From Thiothrix subterranea (lineage in GTDB: Bacteria > Pseudomonadota > Gammaproteobacteria > Thiotrichales > Thiotrichaceae), in contig NZ_CP133217.1 in the NCBI RefSeq assembly GCF_030930995.1, forward strand, positions 434,001 to 498,000: a stretch of DNA of 64,000 nt, read 5' to 3'. The position numbers and the translations under genes are program-made. Shown here in pieces: positions 1-7,701 of this stretch. The notes beneath the pieces are model-generated. The model made no database searches and had not been told where the DNA came from. It saw nothing but the letters and a program-made list of their open reading frames with translations. Numbering within the stretch: the first letter of the stretch is position 1; each line of letters begins with the position of its first letter.

Positions 1-2
1 AT

Positions 3-455
3 TTTGCCCTGCAAAAAGCCGTGGAACTCGGTGCAAATACCATCCAGCCACTGATCACGCAGCGCAGCGTAGTCCGCATCGGCAAAGAACAGGTGGACAA
101 GAAATTGCAGCATTGGGAAGGCATTGTCGTGGCTGCGTGCGAACAATCGGGGCGTACCCGAATGCCAATCGTGCAAGCCCCGTTAACGCTGGAACGCTGG
201 CTGGCAACGCCATTTGCAGGCACACGAATGATTCTTGCGCCCGGTGATTTCCCCCGCATTAACGCCCTACCGTCTGATTTATCCACACCGATTGCGCTTT
301 TGATTGGTCCCGAAGGTGGGTTTACCGATGCGGAAGTGGAAACCTGTGTGCAAGCTGGGGTAATGCCCGTCTCGTTAGGGCCACGAATATTGCGGGCAGA
401 AACGGCGAGTAGCGCGGCACTGGCATTGCTCCAGCACCGCTTTGGCGATCTTTGA
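3..455 (+). CDS. rsmE: 16S rRNA (uracil1498-N3)-methyltransferase RsmE, C-terminal part
   Basis: The frame is open from the left edge, so this is the C-terminal 150 residues of a protein that starts outside the window. The SPOUT-fold signature is clear: GPEGGFTDAEV, then LGPRILRAETASSAAL, which form the knotted S-adenosylmethionine-binding region of the RsmE family, and the upstream KAVELGAN stretch also fits. RsmE methylates N3 of U1498 in 16S rRNA in the cytoplasm. The stop TGA lies just before the converging FHA gene, 2 nt away. The identification rests on sequence motifs and is firm; the N-terminal PUA-like domain cannot be seen. Confidence 0.95.
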   Translation, partial: FALQKAVELGANTIQPLITQRSVVRIGKEQVDKKLQHWEGIVVAACEQSGRTRMPIVQAPLTLERWLATPFAGTRMILAPGDFPRINALPSDLSTPIALLIGPEGGFTDAEVETCVQAGVMPVSLGPRILRAETASSAALALLQHRFGDL

Positions 456-457
456 AC

Positions 458-1417
458 TTATTCGTCGGCTAACTGCGACAGCAAAGCATCTGCGGCGCGT
501 TGCAAATACGTATCCAATGACAACGGCGGATTCGCATGGATATTCAGCGAACTCAGTTCTTGATGGTAATACGGCTCGCTGGAAAACTCATTCGCCATCG
601 TTACCTGATCCAACACGCTAATTGCTCGCAAGCCTAGCGGCAGCGCACTCAAGACCAAGGCAAGACCCAAAGCGGGCAAACGTTTCTGACTCAACACCCA
701 ATGCAGATAGGCATACAACAACGCGGGTATCAGCACAAAACCACTGAAGCCGGTCATGAGCCAAGTAAACGGCGCATCCGATGTCAGGAAATAACTCAGC
801 CAGCCGCTTATTTCTTCCAATACCATTGGCACCAAGTTAAACAATGACACCACACTCAACGCCGGAGCAAACTCCCAACGGTGCGTGAACAGCCGCGTAA
901 TGCCACTGATCACCAAAGTCGCAAACAGCATCCACACCAAGGTCGGCAGTATCCCGCTGATGTAATAGAGCGGTTCTTTAGCGACCGCCACATTCAAATA
1001 GTCATTCAGCAACAGTGATACCACCGTCAACAAGAACAGTAACGCTGCCCACAACGGCTTACAAAAAGGGGTAAACAAACCCGCACAACGACTCACGTAT
1101 GTGGTTTCTACCGGCATTTCCGTCGATGCCAAACGCAACTTACGGTTGCCCAGCAATAACTGACTGGGAATCGGCACCTGTACCGGCTGCACCCCAAGCT
1201 GGTGATTATTCAGGCGCGTACCGTTTTCACTCGACAAATTGTGGGCAAAGACTTGTCCCTCTGCATCTTGCTCCAAACACAAATGGTAAGGCGACACCGA
1301 GTTATCGGACAAAATCACATCATTATCCAGCGCCCGCCCAATCGTTACCGGAAACTGCTCCAAACGGTGGTACTGATTCAAACCGCGTGTCTGGATCTCC
1401 AAAATCATTTTTGCCAT
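458..1417 (-). CDS. FHA-domain membrane protein
   Basis: A 319-residue protein. Residues about 20-95 form a forkhead-associated domain (VTIGRALDNDVILSD, then SVSPYHL and SENGTRLNN), which binds phosphothreonine peptides in this family. Residues about 115-270 hold several hydrophobic segments, probably five membrane helices, so the FHA domain would face the cytoplasm. Its start overlaps the stop of the upstream protease gene by 13 nt, suggesting co-transcription and coupled translation. No kinase or phosphatase gene lies nearby, so the phosphopartner is unknown. The FHA assignment is secure; the role is not. Confidence 0.8.
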   Translation of the reverse strand: MAKMILEIQTRGLNQYHRLEQFPVTIGRALDNDVILSDNSVSPYHLCLEQDAEGQVFAHNLSSENGTRLNNHQLGVQPVQVPIPSQLLLGNRKLRLASTEMPVETTYVSRCAGLFTPFCKPLWAALLFLLTVVSLLLNDYLNVAVAKEPLYYISGILPTLVWMLFATLVISGITRLFTHRWEFAPALSVVSLFNLVPMVLEEISGWLSYFLTSDAPFTWLMTGFSGFVLIPALLYAYLHWVLSQKRLPALGLALVLSALPLGLRAISVLDQVTMANEFSSEPYYHQELSSLNIHANPPLSLDTYLQRAADALLSQLADE

Positions 1418-2670
1418 TTGAAATCCCCCAACATGCGCTGCAACAACGCCATGCCACTTTCAAAGGTCGTGCCCGTCATATCCAAGTTGAACAGCATTCC
1501 CTGACGCTTATGCCCCACTAACGCCGCCGTCACCAGCAAATCACTCAGCCCGGTGTAATTGAGGTAATCACGCCGACACACCGTCATCTTGAACTCCTGT
1601 CCCGCAATCAGCGTAAAATCGGTAAAACACTCGAAATTGGTTACATCTTGTTTACCAGCCCCACTTGCGGAAACGCTGACATTCATCGCCTCATAGTGAC
1701 GGTAAAAGCGTGCCGGAGTCATTTCCCCCGCATCCAACCACACATACTCGTAATCTAACGTCCCCACTTCCAGATCATCATCCAGATAAACGCTGCTCTC
1801 ATTGCGGCATTGGGTGAAATACGAGCGCATTAAATTGCCTGGTATGGGTTTATCACTGTTATCCCAGCAACGCACCACGCCAGTGACATCCATTGGCACT
1901 TTGAAGTTTCCCAGTTGCTGAAACGTCCATTCCCGCTTCTGCAAATTTTGCACGTATTTATCAGCATGGTTTTGCAATTGCTCGGTAATGCGCTGCCCAA
2001 TATCCGCATCCGCCTGAAACCCGGTCAATTTCAGACGCTCCAGAATGATTGCCAAATATTCAGCAGGCACAAGGTAACTCAAGCCATTGCCCGACGTCGC
2101 CACATTGATCCCCACCACATTCTTATTTTCATCTAAGGTAGGGCCACCGCTCATCCCGGAATTAAGGCTGCCAGAAAACAGAATATTGTTATCATCGCTG
2201 GATTTCATTATTCCGTTATTCGTACCTTCCACAATCGAAAAGCCTTTATCCATCGGATTACCCAAGGAATATAATCGCGCCCCCTTGGGTGGAATCTTCG
2301 CAATTTGCAAAGGTACCCCCAAGTTAGTATCGGCTTTCAACACCGCCAAGTCGTGCAACACATCCACCGCCAGCAATTCTAAACGCCCGGTATTGCCGGA
2401 AGTCGATAAATAATCCAGTGAAAAATCGCCTTCCGGGTTGTTGATGTAGGTGCTGACCACGTGATAATTGGTCGCAATAATATCTGGGCGCATCACCACA
2501 AACGCCGAACCAATCGCGGTTTTCTTACCGGTTTGCTGATTGATCACCCGCACCTGATACACCGATGCTTCCACATCAGAATAAATGGAAGACGAACTAT
2601 TTTCCGCAAACGACGACGCGGCAACCCCTAACCACAGGGTCGCCAACACAAGCAAAAGTCTTAACGACAC
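1405..2670 (-). CDS. Secreted trypsin-like serine protease
   Basis: A 421-residue protein with an N-terminal signal peptide (hydrophobic RLLLVLATLWLGVAASSF, cleavage near residue 22). The chymotrypsin-fold triad can be read: His in ATNYHVV, Asp in HDLAVLKAD, and Ser in NSGMSGGP. The protease domain covers roughly residues 30-220 and resembles the S1C/HtrA-like group, but no PDZ domain follows. The C-terminal 200 residues are unassigned and contain cysteines that may pair. It is expected in the periplasm. It overlaps the FHA membrane protein gene, so the two probably work together in envelope signalling or proteolysis; that link is inference. Confidence 0.8.
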   Translation of the reverse strand: MSLRLLLVLATLWLGVAASSFAENSSSSIYSDVEASVYQVRVINQQTGKKTAIGSAFVVMRPDIIATNYHVVSTYINNPEGDFSLDYLSTSGNTGRLELLAVDVLHDLAVLKADTNLGVPLQIAKIPPKGARLYSLGNPMDKGFSIVEGTNNGIMKSSDDNNILFSGSLNSGMSGGPTLDENKNVVGINVATSGNGLSYLVPAEYLAIILERLKLTGFQADADIGQRITEQLQNHADKYVQNLQKREWTFQQLGNFKVPMDVTGVVRCWDNSDKPIPGNLMRSYFTQCRNESSVYLDDDLEVGTLDYEYVWLDAGEMTPARFYRHYEAMNVSVSASGAGKQDVTNFECFTDFTLIAGQEFKMTVCRRDYLNYTGLSDLLVTAALVGHKRQGMLFNLDMTGTTFESGMALLQRMLGDFKWQK

Positions 2671-2688
2671 GTAGGCATTCCTTAGCGC

Positions 2689-3978
2689 TTATAAGCTGGC
2701 AAATACATCTTTAGCAATGGCGATGGTTTCATCCAAATCGGCTTGGGTATGGGCGTTGGATACAAATCCTGCCTCATACGCGGATGGCGCGAGATACACA
2801 CCCCGGTCTAACATGCCGTGGAAAAAGCGGTTGAATTGTTGAATATTGCATTGCGTCACTTGCGCGTAAGTGTCAATGCGCGATTCAGTGGTAAAGAACA
2901 AACCGAACATGCCCCCCACTTGCTGGGTAATAAACGGCACACCAGCAGCGTCGGCGACTTGCTGCAAACCTTCGAGCAAGTACGTGGTTTTGCTGGTCAG
3001 TTCTGGGTAAAAATCATCACGGGAAATGATTTCCAGCATTTTCAACCCTGCCGTCATCGCAATCGGATTGCCGGATAACGTACCCGCTTGATACACCGCA
3101 CCCAACGGTGACAGATGTTCCATAATATCGCGTCTGCCGCCGAACGCACCGACCGGCATTCCGCCACCGATGATTTTACCCAACGTGGTAATGTCAGGTT
3201 TCACGCCATACACCTGCTGCGCCCCGCCCAATGCCACCCGAAAGCCCGTCATGACTTCATCGAAAATCAGTACCGCACCCGACTGATCACAGACGTCACG
3301 CAAGGTTTCGAGGAAACCGTCGACAGGCGGGATGCAATTCATATTGCCGGAAACCGGTTCAACGATAATGCAGGCAATTTCATGCCCCCGCGCCGCGAAC
3401 ACTTCGCGCACCTGTGTGCTATTGTTATAGTCAAGCGTCAGGGTGTATTGCGCCAATTCCGCTGGCACACCGGGGGAACTCGGTTGTCCAAACGTCAATG
3501 CACCCGAACCGGCTTTCACCAGCAACGAGTCGCCATGACCATGATAGCCCCCTTCAAACTTGACCAAGAAGTTACGCCCGGTAAAACCGCGTGCCAAGCG
3601 AATCGCCGACATGGTGGCTTCCGTACCCGAACTGGTCATGCGCACCATTTCAATCGACGGCATAATGGCGCAAATGCGCTCTGCCATCGTGATTTCCAAC
3701 TCGGTGGGCGCTCCGTAGCTCAAACCATCCACCGCAGCAGCTTGCACAGCAGCGACCACCTCGGGGTGCGCGTGACCGGCGACCATTGGCCCCCACGAAC
3801 CGACGTAATCAATCAGACGATTGCCGTCTGCATCCCACATATACGCCCCTTGAGCGCGGGCAATAAAACGGGGCGTGCCGCCGACACTGCGAAAGGCTCG
3901 TACCGGGGAATTGACCCCACCGGGAATAGAGTGTTTAGCTTGCTCAAATAACGTTTCAGAACGGGTCACGGCTGGCAT
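2689..3978 (-). CDS. hemL: Glutamate-1-semialdehyde 2,1-aminomutase
   Basis: A 429-residue PLP enzyme of the C5 tetrapyrrole pathway that converts glutamate-1-semialdehyde to 5-aminolevulinate. The N-terminal [12 protein letters not shown] is diagnostic of HemL. ValIleuPheAspGlu-type motif [13 protein letters not shown] gives the PLP-ring Asp, and [18 protein letters not shown] carries the Schiff-base lysine. Its length matches the family. It is convergent with nothing and divergent from the 499-residue unknown at 4037; the 58-bp gap must hold both promoters. It supplies heme for the c-type cytochromes of the Sox system among others. Confidence 0.97.
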   Translation of the reverse strand: MPAVTRSETLFEQAKHSIPGGVNSPVRAFRSVGGTPRFIARAQGAYMWDADGNRLIDYVGSWGPMVAGHAHPEVVAAVQAAAVDGLSYGAPTELEITMAERICAIMPSIEMVRMTSSGTEATMSAIRLARGFTGRNFLVKFEGGYHGHGDSLLVKAGSGALTFGQPSSPGVPAELAQYTLTLDYNNSTQVREVFAARGHEIACIIVEPVSGNMNCIPPVDGFLETLRDVCDQSGAVLIFDEVMTGFRVALGGAQQVYGVKPDITTLGKIIGGGMPVGAFGGRRDIMEHLSPLGAVYQAGTLSGNPIAMTAGLKMLEIISRDDFYPELTSKTTYLLEGLQQVADAAGVPFITQQVGGMFGLFFTTESRIDTYAQVTQCNIQQFNRFFHGMLDRGVYLAPSAYEAGFVSNAHTQADLDETIAIAKDVFASL

Positions 3979-4036
3979 CCTTGGCAGAGTTGACGATAAC
4001 AGGGAAGATTTATAATCTTACGCGAGAGGTTTACGC

Positions 4037-5536
4037 TTGAACAGTTACAAACTGGGTTTCAGCTTATTGGTAGCCATTGCTATCACCTTAGCTTACTGGT
4101 ATGGCAAGCCCGATACACCGGCTACACCCTCGCAATCTGTCGCCACAGTAGCACACCTTGACGCCCCGAATACAGCCACACACTTACCTTTTGCAGCAAG
4201 TACACCGTTAACAGCAACTCCGCAGAAGGCTACCCAAGGCATTGCCCCGCCAACGCCAACAGCAATCACTGGATTGCTCGCCAAACTTGACCCCTTGCTC
4301 AGTGAAATCCACACCATTTTGCTGGAAATTTCCAGCTTGCAACAACTGCTCTACAACCCCTACGACCCTTATCAACAAGCTGATGAAGCAATGCGCGAAG
4401 CTTACCAACCTCGGCTTGATGCGTTATCCGAACGCCTCGACACACTCTTTCTGCAAGCTAAAAATATTTCCATTCCGCTGGCACAACGGGCAGTGTGGAA
4501 GCAAGTGCTCAATCTGGGGCTAGACGACCCCGCGAGTTCACAAGCATTGAGCATCATGAGTAACACACTGGATGATGCGTTATTTAAAGACATGCTCAGC
4601 GTATTAGCCGCCGCCGGTGAACATTCTGGGCTGGCGCGTGCCAGCTTAGCCTTCAGCATCTTGCTACCACCGGAAACCCGTTACTACGATGGCAATGTGA
4701 ACGCCGCAACCGTGCAACGCGCCACACCCCGCCAGCAATACATCAAAGATTTTCTGGAAATGCAATTCCCCCGCGAAACCGACCCCGAAGTACTCCGCGC
4801 CTATTTAGAGATTTACCGCACCATGTCACAAGATTCGCACGGCTTGGTTTCCGCCGAACAATTCGCCCAACAACTGGAAAATTTACGGGTTCATCTCAAC
4901 CCCGACTACTATTTTAACTTCCGCTTACAGCAACAGAAATTGACTGATCCGAACACCGATGTCGCCGCCTTATTGCGCGACATTAACAGCACCGCCATGC
5001 CCCCAGAAGAGCGGCGCAGCATAATAACCCTGTTCAGCAATAGCATTTTCATGGAACTCTCCCCCAATGCGGCGGAAGCCAACGTCAACAAAGTGATCCC
5101 CGAACAACACCGGCAACTACTGTTGCAATACCTCGACAATGCCTTAGCGCAACCCACCTTGCAAGACCGCTACGCACTCTCCGAATACGGGACACAGCGC
5201 TATGCCATGGAATTGCTCAAATACCGTGAACAAGCCGATGCGGTGTACTACCAACGCATTGTCGACAGCAAAACCTTAGCCGAACAGGTGGGCTTGATTT
5301 TGGGCGCACAAATGGCAGGCGTTCCAGTCATGGATAAACTGCAAAACAATACGGCATTGCGCCAACGCCTCACCGCTCAATTGCAACAACCCAACTTAAG
5401 CGCGGATGCACGCTCGGCATTACAGGACGCGCTTAGCATGATCACGCTAGAAACGCCTATGCCGACCGAGCCAGACTATGTTTCCGAACCAGTGCCTGAT
5501 AGCGGCTCGCCTGTTCTGCAATCGCCGGGCTATTGA
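4037..5536 (+). CDS. Membrane-anchored protein of unknown function
   Basis: A 499-residue protein read from a TTG start with a good Shine-Dalgarno sequence (GAGAGG at 4023-4028). Residues 4-22 form one hydrophobic helix (LGFSLLVAIAITLAYWYG), followed by a Pro/Thr/Ala-rich linker and a long, mostly helical, Gln- and Leu-rich domain, so it is probably periplasmic and anchored at the N terminus. I recognise no family. Its last 80 bp overlap the convergent thiE gene on the other strand, which is unusual. An ATG start cannot be found near the helix, which supports the TTG. Confidence 0.6.
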   Translation: MNSYKLGFSLLVAIAITLAYWYGKPDTPATPSQSVATVAHLDAPNTATHLPFAASTPLTATPQKATQGIAPPTPTAITGLLAKLDPLLSEIHTILLEISSLQQLLYNPYDPYQQADEAMREAYQPRLDALSERLDTLFLQAKNISIPLAQRAVWKQVLNLGLDDPASSQALSIMSNTLDDALFKDMLSVLAAAGEHSGLARASLAFSILLPPETRYYDGNVNAATVQRATPRQQYIKDFLEMQFPRETDPEVLRAYLEIYRTMSQDSHGLVSAEQFAQQLENLRVHLNPDYYFNFRLQQQKLTDPNTDVAALLRDINSTAMPPEERRSIITLFSNSIFMELSPNAAEANVNKVIPEQHRQLLLQYLDNALAQPTLQDRYALSEYGTQRYAMELLKYREQADAVYYQRIVDSKTLAEQVGLILGAQMAGVPVMDKLQNNTALRQRLTAQLQQPNLSADARSALQDALSMITLETPMPTEPDYVSEPVPDSGSPVLQSPGY

Positions 5537-6086
5537 ATACATCGGTGATGACCGCCAGCATGTCTGCGCCGTTTGCCAGCAAATCAGGAGCATTTTCCAG
5601 CGTAATACCACCGATAGCACAAATGGGTAGCGTGAGTTGCTGACGCGCTTGGTGTAACAATTCCAGCGTAGCGCGGGGCGCATTCGGTTTGGTGGGTGAA
5701 GGGAAAAAGCTGCCGAAGGCGATGTAATCTGCACCCTGCTCCGGTGCATTCAGTGCAAGCTCTAGCTGGTTGTAGCAGGATACGCCGATGATCGCGGCTG
5801 TTCCCAAAGCTTCCCTTGCAGCAGTTAAAGCGGAATCGTCACGACCGACGTGTACGCCGTCGGCTTGCACGGCTTTTACTAAGGCCACATCGTCGTTGAT
5901 GATAAAAAGTGCGTGGTGTTGCTGGCAAAGTGAGCGCAAAGCAGCGGCTTCTTGTTCGCGCCGTGCTTGATCGGTGGTTTTGTCACGGTATTGCACGATA
6001 GCTGCACCGCCGCGCAGGGCTTGTTCGACTTTGCTTAACAATATCTCGCCGGTTGAACCGTCGGTGATGACGTAGAGTCCTTGCAT
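5457..6086 (-). CDS. thiE: Thiamine-phosphate synthase
   Basis: A 209-residue TIM-barrel enzyme that joins HMP-PP and thiazole phosphate to give thiamine monophosphate. Recognised from LYVITDG at the N terminus, QYRDKT, FIINDDVALVKAVQADGVHVGRDD, and the phosphate-binding PICAIGGITLENAPDLLANGADMLAV region near the C terminus. Length is normal. The 3' end overlaps the opposing gene ending at 5536 by 80 bp. thiD lies upstream on the same strand, but a toxin-antitoxin pair on the other strand separates the two. Confidence 0.95.
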   Translation of the reverse strand: MQGLYVITDGSTGEILLSKVEQALRGGAAIVQYRDKTTDQARREQEAAALRSLCQQHHALFIINDDVALVKAVQADGVHVGRDDSALTAAREALGTAAIIGVSCYNQLELALNAPEQGADYIAFGSFFPSPTKPNAPRATLELLHQARQQLTLPICAIGGITLENAPDLLANGADMLAVITDVFNSPAIAEQASRYQALVRKHSLARSA

Positions 6087-6105
6087 GATTTTTCCTTTGC
6101 TTGTC

Positions 6106-6202
6106 TTGAACTGGGATTTACAAGATTAAAAGATTTTCAGGATTAAGAGGAGGATGGCATCTTCATCAAGCGAATCCTTGAATCCTAAAAATCCTAGTTC
6201 AG
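6106..6202. repeat. Interspersed imperfect palindromic repeat element
   Basis: A roughly 97-bp AT-rich element whose ends are inverted copies: TTGAACTGGGATTTA at the left and the reverse complement of CTGAACTAGGATTTT at the right. Between them GGATT-type words recur (AAGATT, GGATTAAG, AATCC). From memory, similar elements with GGGATTT...AAATCC ends are scattered through many proteobacterial genomes, but I cannot count copies here because only one is in the window. It lies in the gap between thiE and the toxin-antitoxin pair. Confidence 0.5.
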
Positions 6203-6294
6203 ATGTAATCGCTATTTAGCTATTGCCACCCGTTTGCGTTATTCAGTGCCCTGCGCTAATCTGACCCCGTACAACACAACCGTAGGATAACACC

Positions 6295-6480
6295 ATGCAA
6301 GTACTGCATCTGGATACGCTACCCGAATTTGCCCGCCGCGAATTGGTGGATTTTTATCAATTTTTATTACAAAAATACACCGTTCAGCCACTCCAAACCA
6401 GCACCCGAAAAGTGTCTATCGCACCTAGATTGGTGAAGCCATTTAAACCGCTCAGCCGCGAAGAACTGTATGAACGTTGA
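6295..6480 (+). CDS. Small antitoxin-like protein (DUF2281-like)
   Basis: A 61-residue protein with LHLDTLPEFARRELVDFYQF, typical of the short DUF2281/VapB-type partners that precede PIN-domain toxins, and a basic, Pro-rich tail that would wrap the toxin. A Shine-Dalgarno-like TAGGATAA precedes the ATG. It overlaps the following PIN gene by 11 nt, the usual coupled arrangement of toxin-antitoxin operons. The antitoxin role is inferred from position and size. Confidence 0.7.
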   Translation: MQVLHLDTLPEFARRELVDFYQFLLQKYTVQPLQTSTRKVSIAPRLVKPFKPLSREELYER

Positions 6481-6886
6481 GTATTTCGTTGACTCCAACG
6501 TCTGGCTATATGCGTTTATGGACGAAACCGAGCCAAAACATGCGACAGCCAATGCATTGATTGCACAGGCTGGCATTGTGCTAAGCACTCAAGTCGTCAA
6601 CGAGGTTTGTAGCAACCTTATCCGTAAATCAGGTTACAACGAGCAGGAAATTCAGCAAACCATCGAAAATCTACGGACAAACCATACTATTCTGGATGTA
6701 TCGCTGGCTATTATCCAGCGAGCATCCTCATTGCGGGAAGCTTATCGTTTGTCCTATTGGGACAGTTTGATCATTGCCACAGCACAAGATGCAAGCTGTT
6801 CAATCGTCTATTCTGAAGACATGCAACACGGCTTGAAAATTGGTAGCCTGACTATTCTCAACCCCTTCAAGCCTCTCAATCCGTAA
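6470..6886 (+). CDS. PIN-domain toxin (VapC-like)
   Basis: A 138-residue PIN-domain protein. The acidic metal-binding residues are present: Asp in FVDSNVWLYAF, Glu in VVNEVCSNL, Asp in SYWDSLIIATA, and a final Asp in YSEDMQHG. PIN toxins of this type are Mg-dependent RNases that cut tRNA or rRNA when the antitoxin is lost. It is cotranscribed with the 61-residue upstream gene. The pair sits on the plus strand between thiD and thiE, which both read on the minus strand, and so looks like an insertion into a former thi gene cluster. Confidence 0.85.
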   Translation: MNVEYFVDSNVWLYAFMDETEPKHATANALIAQAGIVLSTQVVNEVCSNLIRKSGYNEQEIQQTIENLRTNHTILDVSLAIIQRASSLREAYRLSYWDSLIIATAQDASCSIVYSEDMQHGLKIGSLTILNPFKPLNP

Positions 6887-6897
6887 GGTGATGTACC

Positions 6898-7701
6898 CTA
6901 CTTCGTCCAATAAAACCGATCCGGCATCCACTGCCCGCGCCCGATCTTCCGCCCCGCCTGCAAACTACCCCACGTATACGCCTGCGCCGCCGCCACCGCT
7001 TTGCTCATCTCCATCCCCTTCGCCAGATTCGCCGCGCAAGCCGAAGTCAACGTACACCCCGAACCGTGGTAAGTTTCCGGCAGCCGTTCCCACAACCAAG
7101 TGCGCAAGCGCTTACCATCGCCATACAGCGCATTTTCCACGCGCTCGGTTGCGGCATGAGTCCCGGTCAGCAACACGTATTCACAACCCTGATCCAGCAA
7201 GGAAAAGGCTTGCTCATCCAGCGTTGCACCCCTTACCGCCAGTTGGGTAGCTTCCGGCACATTCGGCGTCAGTAACGTGGTAAGGGGCAACAAATACTCA
7301 CGGATTGCCCCCAATAATTGCGCATTGGCGAAGTCCTTGCCGCCCCCAGCCGCTAACACCGGGTCAAGAATCACCGGCACATCCGGCGCTTGCAACAGAA
7401 TACGATGCACCGCGTGCACCACCTCCACACTGCCCAGCAAGCCGATTTTGAACGCCGCAATCGGCATATCCGCCAACAACGCCTCTGCTTGCTGCTCGAT
7501 CAAATAATCCGCCAGCGGCTCAATGCGTTGCACATTGCGCGTATCTTGTACGGTCAAACAGGTAATCACACTCACCGCATGACAGCCTTGACTCGCAATC
7601 GCCTCACTATCCGCCTGAATGCCTGCCCCACCCGTGGGGTCATGCCCCGCCAAGGTCATTACCACCGGTACTGCCGATGCAACGCTATGCTCTGTTAGCA
7701 A
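6898..7701 (-). CDS. thiD: Hydroxymethylpyrimidine/phosphomethylpyrimidine kinase
   Basis: A 267-residue ribokinase-fold enzyme that phosphorylates HMP and HMP-P for thiamine synthesis. Family motifs: MTLAGHDPTGGAGIQADSEA near the N terminus (substrate site), VILDPVLAAGGGKDF in the middle, and YHGSGCTLTSACAANLAKG near the C terminus with the anion hole and catalytic Cys/Asp-type loop. The start overlaps the 3' end of the acetyltransferase gene upstream by 7 nt, so the two are probably translated together. Confidence 0.95.
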   Translation of the reverse strand: MLTEHSVASAVPVVMTLAGHDPTGGAGIQADSEAIASQGCHAVSVITCLTVQDTRNVQRIEPLADYLIEQQAEALLADMPIAAFKIGLLGSVEVVHAVHRILLQAPDVPVILDPVLAAGGGKDFANAQLLGAIREYLLPLTTLLTPNVPEATQLAVRGATLDEQAFSLLDQGCEYVLLTGTHAATERVENALYGDGKRLRTWLWERLPETYHGSGCTLTSACAANLAKGMEMSKAVAAAQAYTWGSLQAGRKIGRGQWMPDRFYWTK

